Below are positions 39,814-49,100 of a DNA stretch of 64,000 bases, in pieces. The position numbers and the translations under genes are program-made. The stretch's first letter is position 1. Each line of letters starts with the position of its first letter. A model generated the notes under the pieces. It did not search any database. It saw nothing but the letters and a program-made list of their open reading frames with translations, and was not told where the DNA came from. Origin of the DNA: Buxus sempervirens. Taxonomy: Eukaryota; Streptophyta; Magnoliopsida; Buxales; Buxaceae. The stretch spans positions 36,127,829-36,191,828 of the forward strand of contig OX387187.1 of NCBI GenBank assembly GCA_947561395.2, in the 5' to 3' direction.

Positions 39814-40385
39814 GAAAGAAACCTTTCGTTGGTTATTTTTATCAATCAAAGTCAAAATTTTTAGGACCTTTGGAAGCCTCAGAATATTCCAAAAAAAAAA
39901 AAACCTTTGGTTGGTTATTTTTATCAATCAAAGTCAAAATTTTTAGGACCTTTGGAAGCCTCAGAATATTCCAAAAACCTTTGGTTGGTTATTTTTATCA
40001 ATCAAAGTCAAAATTTTTAGGACCTTTGGAAGCCTCAGAATATTCCAAAAACCTTTGGTTGGTTATTTTTATCAATCAAAGTCAAAACTTTTTAGGACCT
40101 TTGGAAGCCTCAGAATATTCCAAAAACCTTTGTTTGGTCACGAGAACCACTCAAAGTCAAAATTTTTAGGACCTTTGGAAGCCTCAGAATATTCCAAAAA
40201 CCTTTGTTTGGTCACGAGTACCACTCAAAGTCAATTTTTTTAGGACCTTTGGAAGCTTCAGAATATTCCAAGAACCTTTGTTTGGTCACGAGAACCACTC
40301 AAAGTCAAAATTTTTAGGACCTTTGGAAGCCTCAGAATATTCCAAGAACCTTTGTTTGGTCACGAGAACCACTCAAAGTCAAACC
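39814..40385. repeat. 74-bp tandem array with internal hairpin
   Basis: About eight units have starts spaced 74-75 bp (39901, 39975, 40049, 40124, 40198, 40272, 40346). Each contains TTTGGAA-GCCTCAGAATA-TTCCAAA, an inverted repeat. The first units carry GGTTATTTTTATCAATCAAAGTC; the later ones carry GGTCACGAGAACCACTCAAAGTC. Long open frames across the array arise because 74 is not a multiple of three; they are not genes. Confidence 0.95.
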
Positions 40386-40690
40386 TTTTTGGGCCATCTA
40401 AAAGCCTCTGAATTTTAGACACATATCCTCTGGGCCGTCTATAAGCCTCTGAATTATAGACATATATCCTTTGGGCCATCTAAAAGCCTCTGAATTTTAG
40501 ACACAACCTTTTTGGGCCATCTAAAAGCCTCTGAATTTTAGACACAACCTTTTTGGGCCATCTAAAAGCCTCTGAATTTTAGACACATATCCTTTGGGCC
40601 GTCTATAAGCCTCTGAATTATAGACATATATCTTTTGGGCCATCTAAAAGCCTCTGAATTTTAGACACAACCTTTTTGGGCCATCTAAAG
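40386..40690. repeat. 41-bp tandem array of hairpins
   Basis: Seven full units and one truncated unit of GGGCC(A/G)TCTA(A/T)AA-GCCTCTGAA-TT(T/A)TAGACA. Five have TCTAAAA/TTTTAGA arms and two have TCTATAA/TTATAGA arms. The order A-B-A', A', A-B-A' suggests a higher-order unit. The last, truncated unit merges with copia gag sequence at about 40690. Confidence 0.95.
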
Positions 40691-40790
40691 ATTTCAGATA
40701 GGCTCGCATTCTTGCCTTCCAATAGGCATAATTTGACCCATCAAAGAGGGGTGGCCTAGAGGAAGAAGCCCCTTCTTTGTTGTAGTCCAT
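40644..40790 (-). pseudogene. start of a Ty1-copia gag, running into the hairpin array
   Basis: On the minus strand the ATG at 40790 opens a frame with RPPLFDGSNYAYWKARMRAY (residues 12-31), the conserved N-terminus of plant copia gag proteins, then LKSLD. From there the sequence becomes the 41-bp array and a stop follows after 48 codons. The start lies 41 bases after the primer-binding site at 40844-40832. The rest of gag-pol is missing. Confidence 0.8.
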
Positions 40791-40831
40791 AGAGAACCAA
40801 GATCTTACTCTTTAACAGATTTGAGTGGAGT

Positions 40832-41632
40832 GGCTCTGATACCAATTGAGATTTCTAATCTCAGGTCCCTGTTCTCTAGGATTCTAAACACCAAGAAAGG
40901 ATTACAATAACAGATAACGAAACAGTGAAAAGATATCACACTATTAATCAAGAACAACCTATACAATTTGTCAAAATGAAACCACAAGTTTCTCTGAGTA
41001 AATTCAGGCCTGAAACAGGTGTATTAAAATGAAAAAGACAAATCAACTATTGTTCAGATCTACAGAAACTTTTACTAAAACAAAAAGTCACTTACAAGGT
41101 TGATTCCACAACCTTTGTTAACAAAACACTTATCTTCAACTTCTTCAGCATTCTCAAGGCTTCACTCGATCACCATGAGATAGCTCATGATTGCCCATTC
41201 CAATCTTTCACAGGTCTGGAATGTTCCTTCTTTGAAGACTTTCTCAGTCTTCCAAAAAGTCTGCAGCAACCTCCCTCACTGATCTCCTCCAGCTCCACTA
41301 TTCACCAAGCTCTCCTGGACCAAAGACCCCCTTCTCCCCTGCTTCAAGAAGCTTTAAATCAAGAGTTATTAACCCCTTAATAACTGCTGTAACCACCTGT
41401 AACTAATCTTGAAAACAACCTAACTAACTAGAAACAAACCCAACTGATTCTGAGAACAGCCCGAGAATCCAGTTGGTTGAGTAGCTCCAGCAAGTTACAC
41501 TTAACCTTGCTAGAAGCTATCTCAAGTCACACATTCAACCATACTTCACTTCATCAACAAACTGAATGTTTTAATAAATTTCAATACTCTTTGTCATGCA
41601 TTTTGTCACATGGGAAAATATATTTTCCAACA
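40832..41632 (-). mobile_element. LTR and primer-binding site of a minus-strand copia element
   Basis: The minus strand reads TGTTGGAAAATATA from 41632 to ...AATCTCA at 40847, a 786-bp TG...CA unit. Two bases further TGGTATCAGAGCC (40844-40832) is the initiator methionine tRNA primer site, followed by the gag start. The partner LTR is not in the window, so no target duplication can be checked. The 41632 side touches an inverted piece of CHY1 3' flank. Confidence 0.75.
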
Positions 41633-41639
41633 AATTTTG

Positions 41640-42310
41640 ACACTTGCACACTTGCTCCTCATAAGATTGTAAATCCAACCAAACTACAAATACTTATTAT
41701 GAAAAAATAATACATTACAAACCAAATTTCCCTAAGAATTCTAAGTAAAGAGTGTATTATCATCCAGGTGATCTTTTTAAATTGTTAATATTATCATTCT
41801 TCTGGAGGTTTCAAATTTTTAATCATGCAAAAATCCTTCAGTTAGGGTGACTGAACATGTGTCTCATGAATCACCTCATCCAAGGCAATCACTTTCAAAT
41901 TGAGGTATGGCAACATATGTTCACTTCATAATGAATGATGCAGTATTACATTTTGTTTAATTGATGGTCAAGCAGCAGCATCTTCCCCACAGTATAAGTA
42001 AATATCCACTAATGATACATAGTTTAATTTCAGCTAATTGATAATTAATGGGACATTCAGATTACCATTTCCAAGAGTCTTCAATCCAACAAATGTCATT
42101 AATTGGAGTAGTTCATTAAGAAAGCTCAAAGTTTTGCTTTTGATATACTTGATGGATTGGATCTAGTAGGAAGTTTTAGATCTTCCCAATCATCATCATC
42201 AACTTTTCTGATCAACCATTTCCTTGCTAACACCTCAAGGTTTGAAGATTGCAAAATAAATAAAAAGATTAAAAAAAAATGAAGATTGCAATTAATAAAA
42301 CTCATTAAAC
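41640..42310 (-). pseudogene. inverted fragment of a fourth CHY1 copy (last exon plus 3' flank)
   Basis: Read on the minus strand from about 42310, the sequence matches the end of CHY1 intron 13, exon 14 ([12 protein letters not shown]-like, VDDDDWEDLKLP-like) with a stop near 42136, and more than 400 bp of 3' flank as in copies A and B. The intron acceptor TTTACAG has become TTTGCAATC, and part of the exon is deleted. The C-terminus would read AKL, also a peroxisomal signal. Confidence 0.8.
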
Positions 42311-43410
42311 CGATTGATTGATTTAGGTGGCTTTCGAATAAACTTCAAGAAACCGCCTTTTTGCTTGCAAAGAAAAAAACCACAAAATTCAATAAGATCC
42401 ATGATCTTACAGCAGTTTGTTAATTTAGAACAAGGTTTTTCATTAAATAAAGACCCAATACATTCATTTGGTAAGTAAGAAGTTTCTTAGCCTTTAACCA
42501 GAAACATGATTAAGGTACACAAAACCTCTAATCATAAAAAGAATTTTTTAGCTAACATTGATCATCTTTATTCTGGTAGATCACCTACAATAAATCCAAT
42601 TAACTCACTAACTTCTATGCATGGAACCATAATACTAGCTCATGAAACACAGCAGCTTTCTTGAAATTCCCGTATAAATTTTATACTACTTCTGATTTGC
42701 TCCAGTTTTAGTTTTTATCCAATGTCTATAGGGCTTGGCATTTAGAAGGAAACCCCATAGTCTAAAGTTTCTTTATCAGAATTCAAATGGTTGATTGACG
42801 AACAAGCATCATGTCAATAATTGGGTTTATTTGTCCTAGAAAGAATGTCTTTGATTGTTATTTATTTATCAATTTTCTCCATTTATTTCATAAAGTTTCA
42901 GCAAATGCTAGAAGAACACTCATTCCGTATTGAATGTATTAAACGAATTGCTTGTTGTGTGGCAAGCATCATTGCTAGAGCCCTAAAGAGACCCAATAGA
43001 AAGGCCCCTCACCTTGGTCCGCTCGCAAACAAGATAACAACAAACTAATTCCTACTCTCTCTTCAGAATCAAGTGTAATTCCCTCTGTGTCTTCAGAAAC
43101 AAAGCAAAGAATAACAGAAACCGGAATATTATTAGAAGGAACAGTCCCGCTTGAAGCTCCGACGGTAAGAAAATTTTATACACGAAACAAAGGAATGCAA
43201 CAGATAAATCGAAAAATTACATATATCAAAAGGGAAGGTTAAAAACAATTGTTTCCAACAGGCGATAGTTGCTAATCAAAACCTAAAAGGATGCTTTCAA
43301 ATCAAAAAATGGACAAATATACTGTACCATTTAATTTGTTAAAAAATTAATAAAATGCATTGGGCTTTAGCATTCACAAAAAGCCATTTTGGCATCCATG
43401 TAATGCCACT
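42311..43410. other. non-coding spacer
   Basis: AT-rich. Other CHY1 exons were looked for on the minus strand and not found. A 75-codon plus-strand frame at 42821-43048 has no recognisable motif. Confidence 0.4.
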
Positions 43411-43418
43411 TGAATATA

Positions 43419-43980
43419 TCTATACTAATATATAGAGGGAATTGCCAAGATTCTGGCATGATAATCTGTACTCAAATTGCCCCTCGATTTTTCCCTATTT
43501 TATAAATTTGATATACTACGTAAGCAAAACTAACAAATTGAAATGACGTAGTGGGGGTGTTTTTCTAAATGTGCCCCAGGAAAATATCTATAAATTAGAA
43601 TTTTGCATCGCACATAGCGCATGTAGTCCCCTAGCATGTGTGTGTGTATATATATATTTATATGAAATATATATAAAAAATAAGTATTTGAATTGATTTT
43701 TTAAGGGTGAAAGGATAGATGTATATAACTTTTTACATCAAATGCATATGAAAAACATCTATACTATTAATAAAGAGAAGATGGAGGAATATTCTTTGAT
43801 TCAGGCCCCATCTTTTTTTCCCCAACCTTTACCCTCCACAAACAAAATAATCCTAACATATATATAACCACTACAACCACCTCTCCTTCCACTATTTAGG
43901 TTTAAATTGTGAATAGTTGCAACGATTCCCTCCCCTGCTACACGCAGTTATGCACATGCACCCTACTAGCATATTTGGAT
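43419..43980 (+). mobile_element. pair of short Helitron-like units
   Basis: TCTATACTAATATATAG after an A (43419) leads to ATGTAGTCCCCTAGC (43634). TCTATACTATTAATAAAG (43758) leads to GCACATGCACCCTACTAGC (43980). Both 3' ends have CTAGC instead of the canonical CTRRT, so they may be decayed or differ by one base. Confidence 0.4.
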
Positions 43981-45001
43981 GCTAAATCTATCTATAAAAT
44001 ATAGAACCTTAATCACCAAGAGCATATATGAGGGTTAACTAACTAAACCTACACCATTGCCATCCCTACCATCTCTTTCCATTTTTTGTTTTTTAAAATG
44101 ATAAGGCAAGTTCTACCCGCTAATTAGCTCGGAGAAGAGAAGTAAAACTAGCCCCAAGGATCATGCAAAATAAAGAGGACACACCAACCATATTAGCATT
44201 TACAGTTTCAACTTGAAATTTTGTTTTTTGAGAGGTAGCGATGTATTTCAGAGCAGTAAAATCACTTATTTGAAATTAATCGATTTTTTGCAGCGTGTCG
44301 ACGATACAGGGTGGCGTGCCAAGTGAAATAGGCAAAACAGCTAGGAGAAATAGAAATTTCTTTAATTTTCATTAGTGATTTTTTTGCGGCGTGTCGATTA
44401 CCATATCATGATCTCACACTCCTTTACACCTTTCCCATGTACTTGTTCTTGAATTTTGAGGTAAATGTTCTTGCACAAAGATTGTTAGGATTTTTTTTGT
44501 TTGATATTTACAGTTTACTCCCTGAGGTTTTCAACAATCCCACTTACCCCTTGAGGCTTTTTAAATATTAGTTCACCACCTTGAGTTCGCAATGGGTAAT
44601 AATCTCTCCCTTCTACACGTGTGACTATAAAAATTTAATAGCGTTGATGACGTGGCTAGACATAAAAATATATAATGACAATCTTACGCCTCTAACTCTA
44701 ATTATTAAAAAATAAATACTTGGATTACCCTTTAGTGGGTTGGTTCAATATTTACAGTGTCAATACAAATGAAGAAAACTAGACTCGGTTCATACATGCT
44801 CAGGAGTATTTTTTATATTTAATGCATAAATAATTTCTTATTAACTTTTAAATATAAATAATATGAGCAATTTTGTCAATTAACATTTTATTAATTACAA
44901 ATTTAATGGTCAAATATGGGAGATTGTCACACATAAAAACCTCAAGATGATAAACTGAAATTTTAGAAACCTTAGAGGTAAAAGCGAGATTGTTGGAAAC
45001 T

Positions 45002-45712
45002 TCAAGGATATAAACTATAAATATCATAATTTTTGTTGCAAGTATAAAGAGTTTTTTATTTGTTTTAAAAAAATTTAAACCACTTAATGCACCTCAAGTA
45101 GGGTTGGCAATGGGTCGAATACGGTAGGGATCTACCATGATCCAAATTTGAACCGAAAATAAAAATCTGATATCCAAATTCGATCTGAAATCCAATGAAT
45201 CTTTTATACATGAATTTGAATTCGAAACCGAATTTATATACTGTATCCGAATTCGAAATTCAACCGAATAAATAACCGAAATTTGAATTCGATTCGAATT
45301 AGATCCGATTTGAACTTAAAACTCAAAAGTCAAGTTTAACTATTAAAGCAAATTTTAACTATTAAAACTAATGAGCCATATAAATATTAAAGCAAGATAT
45401 GAGTAAGGATGGTTTAACCATGGTTTATATAAAGTTTACCAATGGTTTAATGAAAAGTATATGTTGATTTCGATTCGGATCCTATTTGGATCGGATATGG
45501 ACAGATTCAAATTCGGATCTGAAATCCGATATCCGTATTCGAACCACGGATCTATATCTCATATCTGAATTCGAGATTTTCGGATCGGATTTAGATATAT
45601 ATCTGACCCATTGCTAGGCCTAACCTCAAGGGTATAAACTATAAATATCCTAATTTTTGTTGCAAGTATAAAGAGTTTTTCATTTGTTTAAAAAAAATTC
45701 AACCCCTCAACG
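45002..45712. repeat. direct repeat of about 90 bp split by a hAT element
   Basis: GATATAAACTATAAATATC and about 70 following bases at 45002-45090 recur at 45626-45712 with few changes. The element at 45099-45622 lies between the two copies. Confidence 0.8.
45099..45622. mobile_element. hAT non-autonomous element, family 2
   Basis: A 524-bp element has inverted ends TAGGGTTGGCAATGGGTC and, read from the right, TAGGCCTAGCAATGGGTC. A perfect 8-bp duplication ACCTCAAG lies at 45091-45098 and 45623-45630. The interior is rich in ATCCGAATTC-type inverted phrases. It has no coding capacity. Confidence 0.85.
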
Positions 45713-45859
45713 CGACATCATCTATCTATACCATATAGAACGAGAGTACGCCCATCTAAGTGTAGTAATGCACGTGCACCCTGCTAGTTTCACTTAAAGT
45801 GCATAGGAGAAAAAAATATAAAATAAAATAAAATTTTTGCATCGGATACTATCTCATCC

Positions 45860-46172
45860 TTTCTCATTTTTTTACTTTTTACAAAGGTAAGTCTAAAAGA
45901 GATTCGGCGGAAAAGTTACTTCTAAATTCTGCCTCGCTTCGATTGGCCGAAGAAGGAACGTTTCGGCCCTCTCGGCCGAAAGGAATACGAAATCCTCTAA
46001 CACATCGCATCGGGGTGTATGGCCTGCGCCATATGAACGCCAAGTCATTCCATTCGCCTTCTTTTCTTTTCTGAGACTCAAGAGTATAATAAACCAACCC
46101 TCCTTACCTCGTACCGTAGCCGCTTTCTGACGCTGAACAACCCGCATTTTAGCATCGTTGCAAGTTGCAGCC
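45860..46172 (+). promoter_or_regulatory. promoter and 5' UTR of phenylalanyl-tRNA synthetase beta gene
   Basis: CpG-rich compared with its surroundings, with no clear TATA box, which fits a housekeeping promoter. Minus-strand open frames here are antisense shadows of this GC-richer DNA. Confidence 0.45.
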
Positions 46173-49100
46173 ATGCCAACGGTCAGTGTCGGAAGAGATC
46201 GTCTCTTTGATGCATTGGGCAAAACTTACAGTAAGTTCAAGCGTAACTGTAAAATGTTTCGTATTTTCGTTTTATTTTCCCTTTTTAATCTGGTAAATTT
46301 TTGTTTTCTTTACCCATTTGGGAATTTAGGGTTCTAACGGCATTTACTGTTGTCAATTTCAGCACAAGAAGAATTCGAAGACCTCTGTTTCGATTTCGGG
46401 ATCGAGCTGGACGATGTTGTAAGTTCTTCTAATCGATCCCTATTTATTTTTTCATAAATTTATCTTTCTTTTTCATATTAACGGGATTTTAAAATTGTCG
46501 GGATGAACTAGAGTTTTCATTTTTAATTGTTTAAATATGTATTTCTTTCGAGTATGTTTTTGATTTTATGAAGAAGTGAAAAATACAGTGTCTTACTTGT
46601 TTCAGACAACAGAAAAAGCCATTATTAGGAAAGAGAAGCATTTGGAAGAGGAAGAAGCAGCCGAAGATGAGGAGGTTATATACAAAATTGAAGTGCCTGC
46701 GAACAGGTGTTGTCACTGTTATTATTTTTTTGTGGGTTGCTTCATCTAATCTTAGATTGAATTGCTTTAAAATTTTTTCAATTGAATTGATTTCATCATT
46801 TTTATGTGGTTAAAAATTGACTATGGAAAAATTATTTTGCTTTTTGGTCATTTATGAATGCGATTGACAATTAATGTCATGTGTAATCAGATATGATTTG
46901 CTTTGCCTTGAAGGGCTTGTTCAAGCCCTTCGAATTTTTACCGGACTCGATAAGATTCCCATGTATACTGTGACTAATATTCAAGGTGAATCTGAGCTCA
47001 AAATGCATGTAAAACCAGAGGTACTTATTTTGTAATCAAGTCTTCTTATTGCTGTTCTGTTATCCATGATGCCTGTTTTCTGCTTTTTATGATTCTTTGA
47101 TTTTTATATTTTACGTCTGCAGACTTCTATGATTCGCCCATATATTGTTTGTGCTGTTTTAAGAGGTATAACTTTTGATGAAGTGCGATATAACAGCTTC
47201 ATTGATCTACAAGACAGGCTCCATCAAAACATTTGCCGGTAAAGTTTCTGATGTCTGGTTCATTTACACCACGCAGCTCGTACTTGAAGTTTCTCTACTA
47301 AATATTGAAGCTTTTATTAACTTACGGTTTTGGTTTACAATGCTCTTTAACTTGGTTAATTTGCTATCTGATGTACCTCTGATTCTTTTGCAAAGCATAA
47401 AGTATTTTTGTTGTTCATATGAGACAGATTATCAGCGTGTTTGTATGGTTGAAACTAACTGCCAATAAATGAAACCTTCCATGCTGTGCAGAAAAGATGG
47501 TATAAAATATCCGAAAGTTTTAAAATATAGATAACTATTTAGCATTGCAAACCTGTAAATGAAGAACATCAAAATGACTAACTTGGGCTGTTGCCCACTG
47601 TGAACATGTCATGCATGCAATTATATTTCAAGGTGACCTCTTATGGGATATTAGTCAAATTTGATAATTTGGTGATGATTAATGTGCTTGTAATCATAGC
47701 GAATAAAAAGATAATTGCCAATAAACACATTTAAAAACTTTTTTCGAAAGAAGAAAGATAGAAAAACTAAAGTAAACGTGAAACGAAATAAAAACAATCA
47801 ATAGATTAGCCGATTACAAATAAAACAAACATTAATAGTTGGTTTTAGATGCCTGATCACAATCCAAAATCCCAATGACTGATAGAAGGCATCAAATGAG
47901 GCCTCATAATAGTTTGTTGTGTAACATGACACCAAACTTTCTTAGCAGATGGCTTAACCAGCTTTCTTTTGAGGCAACTTCCATTCTATTAATTGGTGAT
48001 AATTTTGGAACCACACCCCACACTCCTCCCTTTTCCATCACCACCACCACCACCACCACCACCAAGGACAGCCAATAGTATCCTAGTTGTACGATCACCA
48101 CCGCCACACACTCTGGCTTCTCGCTTTTCTTTTTCAGTCACTTAAACTTGGCTCTATGTAAATCCTTCTATAACTTGAAATCAAGACAGGGAGCCTTCTT
48201 AAATGTATTACATCTCTAAATGCAAGCCACACATAGTTAGACCTTAGGTCCTTAACGAGAACATGATCTAGTTTACTTTTTCTACTTCTAAATTGCTATA
48301 ACCTCTACATGGGGTTAGAAATTTATAGTTTGATGAGAAAGAGGCAGACTGTGGAGCAAGACGCAGATGTGACTCAATAGGCGTTGCAGGTGTAAGTAGA
48401 GCTACTTGTCTGGGTCATGTTAGTCGGATGTTTTTAGGAATAAAATTTAAGACATTCGATTTTGAAGCATTCACTGGAGTCACTGGACTACGTAACCATC
48501 TCTTTGCATCAGTGAGAAGTGCTCAGATCCCATGTTCCCTCTTGTTTGAAGGAGGTGAAGTTAGAGATTTCTTAAGAAGGTTGGCTTATTCTGTGCTAAA
48601 CCTAGAAGCATCAGTGTCTTGGGGTTCTCATCATCAAGGTGGGATGGAATTGTTGGTTGAATATTTTTCCAACAAATGTTGGTTGTTTTTGAGATTCTAC
48701 TTTAGTTTCCTGAGTTTTTGTTTTTGTTTTCTAATATGGGTAACCAGAATATGAACTTGAACACTTGGGAAGATAAGTTAGCTAAACAGGGGGTGGAAAG
48801 AGGTGATCTTTTTTAGGTTGATAGGAGGAACATCTTTGGTCACCTTGCGGGCAATGCTTGTATTTTTTCTGCAAAAAAAATAAAAAATAAAATGTCCCGT
48901 CGATTCAGGCAAAAAAAAAAAACAGTGAACTTGAAGCTTAGTTGTTCAAATTTGCTATTTAGATTGACTTAAACGTTTGTTATTCTATATTTCTCAAATT
49001 CCTTTATTTTGGTTTTTAATTATTGTCAAGGTTTGGTGGCATTTCATGTAATCTTAGTTGTTCAAATTTGCTATTTAGATTGACTTAAACGTTTGTTATT

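Larger units (their letters stand above)
43987..45788 (+). mobile_element. Helitron-like element, or chain of such units
   Basis: It opens with TCTATCTATAAAATATAGAAC and closes with GCACGTGCACCCTGCTAGT, a canonical CTRRT end. A second opening TCTATCTATACCATATAGAAC lies at 45721, 68 bp before the same 3' end, so either a 1.8-kb element or a 68-bp unit uses this terminus. A decayed family 1 MITE relic (GGCGTGCC-type sequence, 44280-44400) and a hAT element lie inside. No Rep/helicase coding was found. Confidence 0.4.

Noticed and set aside
39870-40243. Frames with repeated GPLEASEYSKN-type peptide
   Set aside because: A 74-bp unit read through in rotating frames; the peptide repeats are a by-product of the tandem DNA.
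42821-43048. 75-codon frame reading RIACCVASIIARALKRPNRK
   Set aside because: Looks protein-like, but no start context, family or splice partner was found.
45893-46222. 109-codon minus-strand frame over the synthetase promoter
   Set aside because: Antisense to the promoter and exon 1 of the synthetase gene; no known motif.
47904-48107. Frame with a valine run
   Set aside because: Antisense of a (CAC)n microsatellite inside intron 5.
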